From Pseudomonas putida (GTDB taxonomy: Bacteria > Pseudomonadota > Gammaproteobacteria > Pseudomonadales > Pseudomonadaceae), in NCBI RefSeq assembly GCF_009883635.2, contig NZ_CP026115.2:806001-870000 (forward strand): a DNA stretch of 64,000 nucleotides, written 5' to 3'. A program made the translations under genes and the position numbers. The first letter of the stretch is position 1. Each line of letters starts with the position of its first letter. The notes below the pieces were generated by a model that was not told the DNA's origin, ran no database searches, and saw only the letters and a list, made by a program, of their open reading frames with translations. Shown one piece after another: positions 48,259-57,838 of the stretch.

Positions 48259-49686
48259 TCAGGACTTTTTGGCCTGGGCGTTGATCGCCTCGAAGATCGA
48301 GGTGATCTGGTCAGCTTGTGCTTTCATCTTGCCCAAGGCGGTGTCCAGAGCGACGAATTTCTTGGTAAGGGACTCGGTCAGGGACTCGGTGCGGCGATCC
48401 AGAGCAGCCTGCTGGTCGGACAGGTTCTTGGCCGCCTTGTCGAGGTTGGCCTTGCGCGTGGCCAAGGTGCCGTCGGTGGCATTGTAAGGATCGATGGCCT
48501 TGTTCATGCGCTCGAAAACGCCATTAGTGCCAGTGAACAACTCCTGCACTTCGGCACCCAGCTTCTTGTCGTCCATAGCCGCGCTGAACTTGACGCTGTT
48601 GAACTCGAGCGTACCGTCCTGCATGGTATTGACACCCAACTGACCCAAGGTCGTCAGCTTGTCGCCAGCCCCCACCTCGGCCAGCACCTTACGCATGTCC
48701 GTAAGCAGCGAACGAGTGGTCGGGTCATTGGTCAGCGGGCCCAGCGACTGCACCGTGCCGTCGCTGTTCAAAGTCGGCGAGGTCAGACTGGAGATTGCTT
48801 TCTGCAGGGTATTGTACGCATCGACAAAACTCTGAACCGATTTTTTCAGGCCATCGTTGTCGGCAGTAAGCGTCAGCGCCGTTGGCGAAGCGTTGCCGCC
48901 GGCATCCTTGGCACTTACGCCCGTAAGTTCCAGTGTCAGACCACTAATGGCCCCCTCAACCTTGTTGGACTTGCTGGTCACACTCAAACCATCGATGGTC
49001 AGCTTTGCATCCTGCGCCTTGGCACTGATGAAGCCCGCCCCATCGCCCGACATTTTTGTGCCACCATCGATTACGAGCTCGGGAATGCCGGAAACGGAAA
49101 TATCGGTATCCGCTCCAGTAGTAGTGGAGCTCAAGACCAGCCTGGAAGCACCACCGTCCTCGTTGACGATGTTTGCAGTGATACCGCTCGCACCCAGCTC
49201 TTTGTTGATCTGGTCGCGAACACTCTGCAGCGTGGCGCCACTGGCAATATCGACGTTGTACGTCTTGCCGCTAGTACCTTGGCTAATGACCATCTGGCCA
49301 GCCGTGATCGGCGTTGTGGCGCCACCCAACTGTTTCGCACTGGCCACCTTGGAGCCGGTGGCAAGCTGGTTGACCACAATGTCGTAGTTACCGGCAACTG
49401 CGCTGTTGCTGGACGTTACCTTGACCACCGACTCGTTCGCCGACTTGGCGACGTAGGCATTGAAGGAGGGAGCATTGCTGTCGTTGAGCTTCTTCATGGC
49501 GTCCTGAAACGCCGTCAAAGCACTTCGCAGCGAGCCGACACCTGAGATCATCGCGCTATTGTTGCTACTCTGCCGGGTAATTTGCGCCTGCTTGGCGGCA
49601 GTATCAGCGCCAACGAGCGCCTTGACCATCGCACCAATGTCGAGGCCAGAACCCAGGCCTACGCTGGATGTAATCGGGCTTGCCAT
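48259..49686 (-). CDS. fliD: Flagellar filament cap protein FliD
   Basis: 475-residue secreted cap protein. The N-terminal block MASPITSSVGLGSGLDIGAM is hallmark FliD, and the C-terminal coiled region RKANLDKAAKNLSDQQAALD is typical. The ATG at 49686 has AGAGGG at the right distance; an upstream TTG would add seven residues. The region 60-370 is Ser/Thr-rich, exposed and variable. It follows flaG. Confidence 0.97.
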   Translation of the reverse strand: MASPITSSVGLGSGLDIGAMVKALVGADTAAKQAQITRQSSNNSAMISGVGSLRSALTAFQDAMKKLNDSNAPSFNAYVAKSANESVVKVTSSNSAVAGNYDIVVNQLATGSKVASAKQLGGATTPITAGQMVISQGTSGKTYNVDIASGATLQSVRDQINKELGASGITANIVNEDGGASRLVLSSTTTGADTDISVSGIPELVIDGGTKMSGDGAGFISAKAQDAKLTIDGLSVTSKSNKVEGAISGLTLELTGVSAKDAGGNASPTALTLTADNDGLKKSVQSFVDAYNTLQKAISSLTSPTLNSDGTVQSLGPLTNDPTTRSLLTDMRKVLAEVGAGDKLTTLGQLGVNTMQDGTLEFNSVKFSAAMDDKKLGAEVQELFTGTNGVFERMNKAIDPYNATDGTLATRKANLDKAAKNLSDQQAALDRRTESLTESLTKKFVALDTALGKMKAQADQITSIFEAINAQAKKS

Positions 49687-49766
49687 GCTGTTGTCCCTCT
49701 CAATCAACGCGTCGATCCTGCTCCTGCACGATCAACATGATTCACATCTGGTATGTTCGCAGCCGA

Positions 49767-50123
49767 TCAAACCTTGGCGTCGAACAGAACACTCTTGACA
49801 TCACTCAAGCTATGGGCAATTCGCAGGGCCTCTTCCGAGGGGATCTGACGAATCAGTTCACCACTGTCGCTGGCAATGACTTTGACCACGATTTTGCCGG
49901 ATTCTTCATCTGTAGAGAATTCCAGGTTACGTCGGGTTTCTTTCAAAAACTTCTCGATTTCCGCGACGGCACTCTTCACGTCGTCAACGCCCTGCACGTT
50001 GGCCGGGTTGCCCTTCTTGTCATCACCGGAAACACCTGTCGGCTGTACAACCGGCTTTTCGGTGACCTGCTCGACTTGACGCGCAGCCTGATAGGACAGG
50101 TTCAGCTTGACGCTCATGTCCAT
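49767..50123 (-). CDS. flaG: Flagellar protein FlaG
   Basis: 118-residue protein of the FlaG family, which affects filament length. The conserved C-terminal domain is seen as NLEFSTDEESGKIVVKVIAS followed by GELIRQIPSEEALRIA. The ATG at 50123 (MDMSVKLNLSYQ) follows GAGGTGG; the longer frame runs through the fliC terminator. It lies between fliC and fliD. Confidence 0.93.
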   Translation of the reverse strand: MDMSVKLNLSYQAARQVEQVTEKPVVQPTGVSGDDKKGNPANVQGVDDVKSAVAEIEKFLKETRRNLEFSTDEESGKIVVKVIASDSGELIRQIPSEEALRIAHSLSDVKSVLFDAKV

Positions 50124-50140
50124 CTTAACCACCTCACAAT

Positions 50141-50178
50141 GAAAAAGCGGGGAAGCGCCATGGATGCACTCCCCCGCT
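50141..50178 (-). terminator. Intrinsic terminator after fliC
   Basis: Minus strand AGCGGGGGAGTGC, 7-base loop, GCGCTTCCCCGCT, then TTTTC. The 13-bp stem has one mismatch and G-U pairs. It lies 17 bases after the fliC stop and just before flaG. Confidence 0.8.
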
Positions 50179-50195
50179 GGCAACTGTCAGGCAGA

Positions 50196-51047
50196 TTAGC
50201 CCAGCAGCTTCAGGACTGCCGACGGCAGCTGGTTGGCCTGAGCCAGTACCGAGGTCGAAGCCTGCTGCAGGGTCTGCTGCTTGGTCAGCTGGGCAGTTTC
50301 GGCAGCGAAGTCGGTGTCCTGTACACGGCCACGAGCAGCTTCAGCGTTCTCGTTGATGTTCTGCAGGTTGTTGATGGTGCTGGTCAGACGGTTCTGAGCG
50401 GCACCCAGGTCGGCACGGGTGGTACCAATGGTCGACAGGGCACTGTCGATAGCCGACATGGCGGAAGCGAAGTTGGTTTCGGCAGTGGAGCTGTCAGCAC
50501 CGACGATAGTCTTACCAGCCAGCGCAGACAGGCCACCAGTAGTGCTCATGGCAGAGCTCAGGGTGACGGTAATCTGGTTGTTGCCGTTGGCTTCGGAACC
50601 AACCTGGAAGACCATCGAGCCAGAAGAGCCATCCAGCAGGTTCTTGCCGTTCAGCTGGGTGCTGTTGGCGATACGGTCGATTTCCAGCAGCATTTTCTGG
50701 AATTCGCCGTCCAGTGCATCCCGGTTCTCAGGGCTGTTGGAGTCGTTTCGCGACTGCAAGGCCAGTTCACGCATACGCTGCAGGATGTTGGCCTGCTCTT
50801 GCATCGCGCCTTCAGCGGTCTGGGCGATGGAAATACCGTCGTTGGCGTTTTTGATCGCCATGGTCTGACCACGGATCTGCGAGGTCATTTTGGTAGCGAT
50901 CTGCAGGCCAGCGGCGTCGTCTTTGGCGCTGTTGATTTTCAGGCCGGAGGACAGGCGGCTCATCGAGGTAGCCAGCGCGTCGGAAGCTCGGTTCAGGTTC
51001 TTTTGAACGCCCAGGGAGGTGGTGTTGGTGTTTACAGTCAAAGCCAT
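50196..51047 (-). CDS. fliC: Flagellin FliC (short type)
   Basis: Filament subunit, only 283 residues. The conserved N-terminal (1-140) and C-terminal (200-283) D0/D1 regions are joined by a very small central region. The immune-eliciting stretch resembles flg22: [20 protein letters not shown]. The central part (about 140-200) is rich in Ser/Thr and is the likely glycan site for the neighbouring island. The C-terminus [20 protein letters not shown] is canonical. It has its own sigma-28 promoter and terminator. Confidence 0.98.
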   Translation of the reverse strand: MALTVNTNTTSLGVQKNLNRASDALATSMSRLSSGLKINSAKDDAAGLQIATKMTSQIRGQTMAIKNANDGISIAQTAEGAMQEQANILQRMRELALQSRNDSNSPENRDALDGEFQKMLLEIDRIANSTQLNGKNLLDGSSGSMVFQVGSEANGNNQITVTLSSAMSTTGGLSALAGKTIVGADSSTAETNFASAMSAIDSALSTIGTTRADLGAAQNRLTSTINNLQNINENAEAARGRVQDTDFAAETAQLTKQQTLQQASTSVLAQANQLPSAVLKLLG

Positions 51048-51128
51048 GACGAATTCCTCGTTGTTTGGGTACTACGGCTTCCGGCCTTGGCATTCGCCCG
51101 GGGATGGCACAGAGAACCTTCGTAATAG

Positions 51129-51155
51129 TTATCGTCGTCAGGGCTCGTTGCTTTA
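51129..51155 (-). promoter_or_regulatory. Sigma-28 (FliA) promoter of fliC
   Basis: Minus strand TAAA (51155-51152), 15 bases, GACGATAA (51136-51129), with consensus TAAA-N15-GCCGATAA. It lies about 82 bases before the fliC ATG. A 14-base TTTTTTCGAAAAAA palindrome (51160-51173) sits directly before the -35 box and doubles as the tail of a terminator. Confidence 0.9.
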
Positions 51156-51167
51156 GTTCTTTTTTCG

Positions 51168-51192
51168 AAAAAATTGCTGGCACCCTGCCAGC
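51168..51192 (-). terminator. Intrinsic terminator upstream of the fliC promoter
   Basis: Minus strand GCTGGCA, loop GGG, TGCCAGC, then AATTTTTT. The 7-bp stem is perfect. It lies between the island methyltransferase gene and fliC, and blocks read-through into fliC. Confidence 0.85.
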
Positions 51193-51217
51193 CCAATGAA
51201 ATCAACAAGTTGACGCC

Positions 51218-51248
51218 AAAAAAAGGGCATCACAATTGATCGGCGCCC
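51218..51248 (-). terminator. Second terminator-like hairpin after the island methyltransferase gene
   Basis: Minus strand GGGC, bulge GCCG, ATCA, loop ATTG, TGAT, GCCC, then seven U. It is weaker than the 51168-51192 terminator but stands in tandem with it. Confidence 0.55.
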
Positions 51249-51312
51249 ACCCCACTCGTCAGGTGCCGCGCAGGGAGGTGCTTTATTGCCTCCTCACGCG
51301 ACACGGCTGAGG

Positions 51313-51981
51313 TCAAACGCGCTGCAGCACGTAGCTATTTTCGTAACCCGGGATCGCACCGAGCACATTGAAACCTTTGAAGTAGCCACCAGCCCTGAGC
51401 AAATCAACGGCCGGGCCAACCTCTGGAGAGCTTCGGAAATCTCGGTAGTCATCAAATACGACAAATCCGCCAGCAACCACACTCGGTGAATACAGCAGAA
51501 AATCCAGCAGCACATTGCGACCGGCATGCCCACCATCGATATGCAGCAAGGCAACACGCGGCGTCAACGCCTGGAAGCGCTCTGCACACAGCTCCGAGTA
51601 GCCTCTCAAGATGGTGGCGTTTGGCAATAGCAATTCCCGATAATGGGAAAACTCCTGAAACTGGTTAGGCAACTCGAACGGGTCGATGCCGATTATCCGA
51701 CGAGCACGATTGAAAACCTCATTCATCAACACCAGGGACTTGCCTTTCCAAACCCCAATTTCAACCACATCGCCGGGTACGTCCTCGAGCATCAATGCCA
51801 GGTAGCCCAGAAGGCGAACCTGATCATGGAAGGAAATCTCTCGCCGCTGCATGGCGCTTTCTGGAGGCAGAGTGACCTGAGCCTGCTCATAGTGGTGACC
51901 AATCAGCTCCCACACTTGCGCCATGCTTTCATTCAGCCCTGGCGAATGGATGAAGTCTTTGATTTCCTGAAGAGTAGTCAT
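51313..51981 (-). CDS. Class I SAM-dependent methyltransferase, TylF/CmcI type (flagellin glycan)
   Basis: 222-residue cytoplasmic enzyme starting at the ATG at 51981 (MTTLQEIKDFIHSPG). The SAM-binding loop is DVVEIGVWKGKSL (residues 71-83). HIDGGH (147-152) and FDDY (176-179) look like the metal and substrate site of macrocin-type O-methyltransferases. It lies between fliC and the KAS III gene in the glycosylation island, so a sugar O-methylation role is likely. Specificity cannot be read from the sequence. Confidence 0.8.
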   Translation of the reverse strand: MTTLQEIKDFIHSPGLNESMAQVWELIGHHYEQAQVTLPPESAMQRREISFHDQVRLLGYLALMLEDVPGDVVEIGVWKGKSLVLMNEVFNRARRIIGIDPFELPNQFQEFSHYRELLLPNATILRGYSELCAERFQALTPRVALLHIDGGHAGRNVLLDFLLYSPSVVAGGFVVFDDYRDFRSSPEVGPAVDLLRAGGYFKGFNVLGAIPGYENSYVLQRV

Positions 51982-52134
51982 CTCAATCCTGCTTATAGTT
52001 TGGAGGTCGACTGGCTCCCGCCGCAACGGGCATCCAGGCCAATGCATGAAGCCTTACACTGCACCACTGTATGGAGAGCAAAGGCCACCCTCAAGCCGCC
52101 CTGCCTCTGGTAGCACTAAGCCAACGGCTGAACG

Positions 52135-52166
52135 TGAAACGCCGCCCCGAAAGAGGCGGCGTTTCA
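52135..52166 (-). terminator. Hairpin after the KAS III gene
   Basis: TGAAACGCCGCC, 8-base loop, GGCGGCGTTTCA: a perfect 12-bp stem located 18 bases after the KAS III stop. The U-rich part lies inside the stem. It probably ends the KAS III transcript; the rest of the 202-base gap shows nothing else. Confidence 0.7.
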
Positions 52167-52183
52167 GTGCACAGCGCGAGCAC

Positions 52184-53119
52184 TCAGTCACGACGCTCGA
52201 TAATTGCCGAACCCCAGGACAAGCCCACACCAAAGCCACTAAGGGCAACACGCTTGTACTGCGAACCAAGCACGTGTTTTTCCAATAGCAGCGGGATGCT
52301 CGAAGATACGGTGTTACCCGTCTCGACCATATCCTTGACGAACCTGGCCCGATGCTCACCCTCCTCGAAGCGCTGAGAAACGGCATCGACGATTGCAGCA
52401 CTACCCTGATGCAGGCAATACAGGTCGATGTCCCGGGCCTGCAAATGGCTGACTTCGAGCAACTGCTTCAGATGCGCGGGCACTTTGACCAGCGCAAAGT
52501 TGTAAACCTGTCGGCCATTCATGAAAAACTTGCCGTCAGTCGTACGCAAATGTTCAGCACCGGAACCGTCGCTGCCAAATAGCGACTTGCCCAGCTGCCA
52601 GTCGGCGTCTTCACCCATCCAGGTGGCCGTGGCGGCATCGCCAAACAACATTGTGGTGTTGCGATCCTCAGGGTCGACGATCTTCGAATAAGGGTCGGCG
52701 GTGATCAGCAGGCCGTTTTTCAAGCCTGCAGCTTCCATGAAGCCCTTCATCGCATACAAGCCATAAACATAGCCCGAGCACCCCAACGAAACATCGAAGG
52801 CGGCGACATGGGTCGACAATCCCAACTTGTGCTGGACGATCGCGGCCGTGTGCGGAAGACCTTCAGCGTCACCGTTCTGGGTCACGACGATAACGGCATC
52901 GATGGACGCCGGGTCCAGCGACGAATTGATCCCAAACAAGGCCTTGGCCGCTTCTACGCACAGGTCGGACGTTTCCTGTGCCACCCCTTTACGCGGCAGG
53001 AAGGTCGAGCCAATCTTGCCAAAAATAAAATCTTGATCCTTACCGAATTTCGCACCCTGGGCGTAGTTGTCAACGCCTTCGACAGGTACGTAACTGGCGA
53101 TGCTTTTGATGCCAATCAT
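52184..53119 (-). CDS. 3-oxoacyl-ACP synthase III-like enzyme of the glycosylation island
   Basis: 311-residue thiolase-fold condensing enzyme. The catalytic triad is Cys114 (DVSLGCSGYVYG), His237 (YCLHQGSAAI) and Asn269 (ETGNTVSSS). The ATG at 53119 (MIGIKSIASYVPV) is preceded by GGAAG; the longer frame adds unrelated residues. A homologue lies beside the flagellin glycosyltransferases in P. syringae, where the flagellin sugar carries a 3-hydroxybutanoyl-type group. Here it probably makes that acyl group rather than serving bulk fatty acid synthesis; that is inference. Confidence 0.88.
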   Translation of the reverse strand: MIGIKSIASYVPVEGVDNYAQGAKFGKDQDFIFGKIGSTFLPRKGVAQETSDLCVEAAKALFGINSSLDPASIDAVIVVTQNGDAEGLPHTAAIVQHKLGLSTHVAAFDVSLGCSGYVYGLYAMKGFMEAAGLKNGLLITADPYSKIVDPEDRNTTMLFGDAATATWMGEDADWQLGKSLFGSDGSGAEHLRTTDGKFFMNGRQVYNFALVKVPAHLKQLLEVSHLQARDIDLYCLHQGSAAIVDAVSQRFEEGEHRARFVKDMVETGNTVSSSIPLLLEKHVLGSQYKRVALSGFGVGLSWGSAIIERRD

Positions 53120-53216
53120 TGTGGCTTCCCGATGGAAATGGCGGAAAATCGCGGACACAGAGGCCGAAGCCATACGCCTTGCACGTCATACCGATGTGGC
53201 TGCCCGCTGAGTCAAT

Positions 53217-53245
53217 AGATTAGAGATGCACGTTTCGACTGCCAA
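53217..53245 (-). promoter_or_regulatory. Possible sigma-70 promoter of the KAS III gene
   Basis: Minus strand TTGGCA (53245-53240), 17-base spacer, TAATCT (53222-53217). The -35 and spacing are good and the -10 is weak. It lies about 100 bases before the ATG, in the 240-base gap after the large glycosyltransferase gene. Confidence 0.35.
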
Positions 53246-53359
53246 GTCACTGTTGCAACAAATACGCACAGCCTTTGCGGCAACAACCCGCGGCACCTCG
53301 AAAACGAGGAGCACGGGCCATGGCACATAGGCTTGCCAAAGTTACCTCCCAGGCCTGCG

Positions 53360-56300
53360 TCAGTCGGGCAGCCAAGCCTTGCGCCAGCGCTGCAGGTGGT
53401 CACCATCCAACATCCAGTCGCGCATTACTCGCGCTCGCAGCTCGTCGCCCATGCGCGCCGTGGCATCCAGGTCGCTCAGGTGCATGCGAATCGCGTCCAG
53501 CCAATCTTCAAGACGATTTCGCACCCGAGTGACAGGCAGGTCGCCCTGATGGCAGGCCAGGTCGCTACAGACCACCGGGAAGCCACAAGCGCCGTACTCC
53601 AATAGACGCAGATTGCTCATGCACTCGTTGAACAAGGTCTGCTCCCTCGGCGCCAGAGCAAGGTCAAGGTCGAGCCGCGCCAGGGCCTTGGCATAGTCTG
53701 CGACCACGACGGCCGGGTGATACTCGTCAATGAAAGGCCGCAACGCCTCCGGACAGATGCCGAAGTAAACCCACTCGACCTCGCCACCCAAGGCCTTGAC
53801 GACCTCCACCATCACCTCTGGGTCACTTGCATGATCCAAGCCGCCAACCCAACCCACCCGAGGTCTGACAGAACGTCGACGACGGCTTGCCAGGGCAGCC
53901 CATTGGCGCGGGTCAAGCCTGCTGTGCACCACGTGGATCTGATCGTGCAGCCCCTTCAACGCATCTGCCAATGAATCTGTAGGCACCACTAGGCGATCCG
54001 CATAACCCAGCATGCGCCCCAAATGCCCCACGATATCCTCTGGCATCTGCGATCGGTAGGCGCTCCCCTCGGGCAGGCCGGGCAACCATTCATCCAGTTC
54101 GCACACCGTGAACGTCCGGGAAAAAGCATGCATGCGACGCATGCGCTCGAGCTGCGCCTCGCCTATGCGGCACTGCAGCACGATGCTGTCCGGCGCAAAA
54201 CGCTCCAGCTCCGTAAGGGATAATTGCGAATGGATCAGGGTGCCATCAATCAACCCAGCGCGGCTGAGTTGCTCCAATGGCTGAATAACCCGATGCTGCC
54301 CACTGCACTGTTGATCTGCGGCATAAGCCAGCACAGAAGGGACAGGCTGCCAAGAAGACAGAGGCTTCCAGCTCAGCCTGCTTGGGCTGACACTGAACTC
54401 TTCGCCGGTACCCAACGAAAAATTCGGGTTGTATGCCGGGTCACGGGCCAGCAACGGCAGCCAACGGGCATACAAGGCATCAACTTGCTCAGCCGTCACA
54501 GCCGGCTCGGGCGCTTCGTTGATCAGCAACGAGGCTCTTGGCGTCCACACATTGAGGTAACCCGCACTGTGCAGACGCAGACACAAGTCCACATCGGCCC
54601 ACGGCGCCAACGCTTGATCTTCATCGAAGCCCCCCAATTCATGGAACATCGAAGCGCTCAACATCAGGCACTTGCCACTAAGCGCAGCATGGTTCTGGTC
54701 CACCAGGAGACGGTGCAGATAGCCGGGAGCCCCCATGGATTGACCGGCAAAGACCTGCCCGACCGGCCCATTGAGCCCCAGAACCAACCCCCCCTGAGCC
54801 ACGGTGCAATCGCCCGCCAGCAACTTGGCACCTACCGCCCCCACTTCCTGACGGCAGGCGTGATTGACCAGTTGCTGCAACCAGTCGGACTCCAGCACCG
54901 CGACCCCCGCATCCAGCCACAACAGCAAATCGCCACGCGCTAGCTGTGCGGCCTGGTTACGAACTCGCGCCTGGGACCACTGGGCAGGGAATCGCACCAC
55001 CCGCAGGGCCTGCGAACCCAGCTGCTCAAGCCCTTCCAGCCAATTTTGAAGGGCAGGGTCTTCATCACCCTGGTCCAGCAGCAAAATCTCGTAGGCGCCA
55101 TAGGCGGTTTTTTCGAGGATAGTGTCCATGCAGCGATGAGCCCGAGCCAGCCCGCCCTGGGTGGACACCATGATGCTCACCAGCGCGCTCTCACCGGCGC
55201 CGTAGCCAAGCTCGTAATGGCCCGGCAGGCGGCTATCGACAGTCGCATTCTCGAACCCGCGCGCCTGCAAATGCCGCTGGATTGCCCGACGTTCATCCGG
55301 GCAATCGTGCATTTGCGCAGCTGCTCGTATCAACAGCGGCTCACTGATGTGACCCAAGCCCTCGAAGCCTTTGTCATCGATCAGGCGCAGGATGTAGTCC
55401 AACTCGAAAGCACGCCCCGCCTCGCTACGGAAACCGCCCAACGCCAACCACGCTTCACGATTGAACAACCAATGGCTGGCCATCGTGCCAGGCAAGCTGA
55501 GCAACATGTCCAGATTCAGATCCGGGCGCAGTACCAGTTCATGGGCATCACCCTCCGAGCCAACCGCTTCGTCCCCGTAAACCGCCCGCAAACCTGGCGC
55601 ACTCAGCAGGTCCAACGCAGCGATCAAAAGACCGCTCGCCGTGAATACGCTCCCTGCCTCGACCAACATGAACCAGTCGAAACGACCTTCGCGCACAACC
55701 TGCTCAATACCCGGCAACGGGCTACCGCCGTGGATCTGCACGAAGCGCAGTGCATCTTGCGGCCCGTTACTTCCCGGCAAAACGTGCGGCGTCAACGCGA
55801 CGACGCTTAAGCCTGCATAGAGGTTTCGCCCCTTGCTCAAGCTTTGCAGTGTCACCATCAAGCGATCGGCACGCCCTTCACGGTCCAACACCAACACGCC
55901 GAAACGGGGCGCCGCATGGGTCGCAAGCCGCTCGGTTATCAAGCGTTGCTGCGCCTCACTGGGAATACGCTGTGCGAGCCATTGAGGAACTTCCGGTGAC
56001 CCTGGCAGCGCCTGAACATTACGCAAAGCAGTTTTGATCTGCTCTGCGATAGGCCGAACATTTCCGCCAAGCTCGGCAATCTTTTCCGCATAGGCGCTGC
56101 GGAAGACTTTCTCTCTCAGCGCCTCGTAAGCCATGCGATTCTCATGGCTATCCTTTTCGCACAAGCGAATCTTCAATTGGTTGAGCTGAATGTAATTATC
56201 ATCGACAGGCTTATTCAGCGCAGCCAACTTCAGAGAATCATAGGCATGCACACGCCACTGCGGATCAGTGGCCAACATCAACGACAGCAAGCGCTCCATC

Positions 56301-57838
56301 ACGAAAACCTTACACTCATAACCCTTCTCGCCACGATGCAGTGTGGCTTCATTGAGTGCAGCACCATAGGGGGCTGGCCGCTCCGCAGTACGGGCCTGTT
56401 CCGCCGCATGGAAAATCGTTTCCGCCTTATTGAACCACTGCCGCCAGAAACGCGGCTTGGCAATGAAGAAATTGCAGAACTGGGAACGACGCGCATCCAT
56501 GATCAAGGTTTCGAGGTTCACCCCAGGGCACAGTTGTCGCGCCATTTCAACGAATGCGGGCCAAATGTTGGTGTGGCACACAAACCCTTGGATGAACGTA
56601 TTCTCATAGAACGCGAGTTCGTCGAAAAACATCGGGAACAGCAACACATCGGCATCACCTGGCGCCGACCTTGCAAACTCCAGCACCTGCCCTGAGTCCA
56701 GACCCGTCTTTTGCTTGAAGCGGGGAGACAGCACGCCATAGAAAGCGTTCTCGTCCAGATCCTTGTTCAACAGGAGATTGCGAATTGGCCAGTACTCGGC
56801 CCAGTCAGGGCGCTGACCGCTATTGTCGAGCGGGATGAAGCCCGGCTCCAGCATGGCCAGGGTTTCTGCAGAATAGAAGATCTGGTGGATATGCACGTCA
56901 TGCGGGCCAGCCACGGATTTGGCAGCATTGTGCGCCATCAGTGCTTGCTGTTTCTCATGCGCAAGCCGCGCGCCCTCCTCCCTGAAACGTTGGCGCAACG
57001 GGAACAGACTCCAATCATCCGCCCCCCCCGACAATGCACGGCAGCGCACTTGCCCATCCGGTTGCGGGCAGTACAACCCCATTTCACGTATTTGCGAAGT
57101 GAACACGTGTATGTACTGGCGATACAGGTCTTGTATATCGGACTGTTGCTGACGCTGCTCTTCATGCCGTCGAAAACAGGACAGTGGCTCACACAGGTAC
57201 GCCAGATGGCCATGGCGCAGAATGTTGACGTACATGGCCAGGTCGTTGATCGCGCGCACCGTGTGGCCATTGAGGCAGGATATATTAGGTTTGATATGCG
57301 CCAGATGCTCTCGGCGGAACAGTACGGTACTGGGCTCGCCAATGAAGTTGATCGTTTCGTCGACCAGATATGCAGCCAGGTCCACACCTTGGATTACGGT
57401 ATCTTGGGCAAAGGGGCTGCAGGTAGCAAGAATATCCGTTGCCGGTACCCCCAAGGTATCGATCACCACTCGCCGACTAGTCACCAGGCTGACATCAGGA
57501 TTGGCTTGGAACACCTCGACCATGCGCTCGATACAGTCAACCATCAAGATATCGTCGTCATTCAAAATCTTGACGAACTCGCCACGCGCTTCCACTACAC
57601 ACTGGGTATAGTTCATCAACCCGCCAAGCCCTGGACGATTGTGAATGACGCGAATTTCACGACGGGCTCGAGACACATAGCGCCGCAGGATTTGCTCTAT
57701 CGCATCGGTCGGGCAATCATCGCTGACCAGGATTTCGAGGTTTTCATAACTCTGCGCAATCGCACTCAGCAAGGCGGCCTCGAAATGCCGTGGCTTGTAA
57801 GATGGAATAGCAATCGTAACCAGCGGTGCGAAACTCAC
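53360..57838 (-). CDS. Very large multidomain glycosyltransferase (flagellin glycosyltransferase, Fgt-like)
   Basis: 1492-residue soluble protein with about five modules. (1) Residues 1-230: GT2 (VTIAIPSYKPRHFEAALLSA; metal site near KILNDDDILM). (2) About 310-500: a module beginning HIHQIFYSAETL with PDWAEYWPIRNLLL, not assigned. (3) About 640-870: GT2-like, degenerate. (4) About 883-1130: GT2-like (VSIMVSTQGGLARAH, WADVDLCLRLHSAGYLNVW). (5) About 1165-1492: GT-B-like (RPRVGWVGGLDHASDPEVM, NLRLLEYGACGFPVVCSD). Neighbours and the fliC linkage suggest transfer or extension of the flagellin glycan. Domain limits are estimates. Confidence 0.85.
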   Translation of the reverse strand: MSFAPLVTIAIPSYKPRHFEAALLSAIAQSYENLEILVSDDCPTDAIEQILRRYVSRARREIRVIHNRPGLGGLMNYTQCVVEARGEFVKILNDDDILMVDCIERMVEVFQANPDVSLVTSRRVVIDTLGVPATDILATCSPFAQDTVIQGVDLAAYLVDETINFIGEPSTVLFRREHLAHIKPNISCLNGHTVRAINDLAMYVNILRHGHLAYLCEPLSCFRRHEEQRQQQSDIQDLYRQYIHVFTSQIREMGLYCPQPDGQVRCRALSGGADDWSLFPLRQRFREEGARLAHEKQQALMAHNAAKSVAGPHDVHIHQIFYSAETLAMLEPGFIPLDNSGQRPDWAEYWPIRNLLLNKDLDENAFYGVLSPRFKQKTGLDSGQVLEFARSAPGDADVLLFPMFFDELAFYENTFIQGFVCHTNIWPAFVEMARQLCPGVNLETLIMDARRSQFCNFFIAKPRFWRQWFNKAETIFHAAEQARTAERPAPYGAALNEATLHRGEKGYECKVFVMERLLSLMLATDPQWRVHAYDSLKLAALNKPVDDNYIQLNQLKIRLCEKDSHENRMAYEALREKVFRSAYAEKIAELGGNVRPIAEQIKTALRNVQALPGSPEVPQWLAQRIPSEAQQRLITERLATHAAPRFGVLVLDREGRADRLMVTLQSLSKGRNLYAGLSVVALTPHVLPGSNGPQDALRFVQIHGGSPLPGIEQVVREGRFDWFMLVEAGSVFTASGLLIAALDLLSAPGLRAVYGDEAVGSEGDAHELVLRPDLNLDMLLSLPGTMASHWLFNREAWLALGGFRSEAGRAFELDYILRLIDDKGFEGLGHISEPLLIRAAAQMHDCPDERRAIQRHLQARGFENATVDSRLPGHYELGYGAGESALVSIMVSTQGGLARAHRCMDTILEKTAYGAYEILLLDQGDEDPALQNWLEGLEQLGSQALRVVRFPAQWSQARVRNQAAQLARGDLLLWLDAGVAVLESDWLQQLVNHACRQEVGAVGAKLLAGDCTVAQGGLVLGLNGPVGQVFAGQSMGAPGYLHRLLVDQNHAALSGKCLMLSASMFHELGGFDEDQALAPWADVDLCLRLHSAGYLNVWTPRASLLINEAPEPAVTAEQVDALYARWLPLLARDPAYNPNFSLGTGEEFSVSPSRLSWKPLSSWQPVPSVLAYAADQQCSGQHRVIQPLEQLSRAGLIDGTLIHSQLSLTELERFAPDSIVLQCRIGEAQLERMRRMHAFSRTFTVCELDEWLPGLPEGSAYRSQMPEDIVGHLGRMLGYADRLVVPTDSLADALKGLHDQIHVVHSRLDPRQWAALASRRRRSVRPRVGWVGGLDHASDPEVMVEVVKALGGEVEWVYFGICPEALRPFIDEYHPAVVVADYAKALARLDLDLALAPREQTLFNECMSNLRLLEYGACGFPVVCSDLACHQGDLPVTRVRNRLEDWLDAIRMHLSDLDATARMGDELRARVMRDWMLDGDHLQRWRKAWLPD

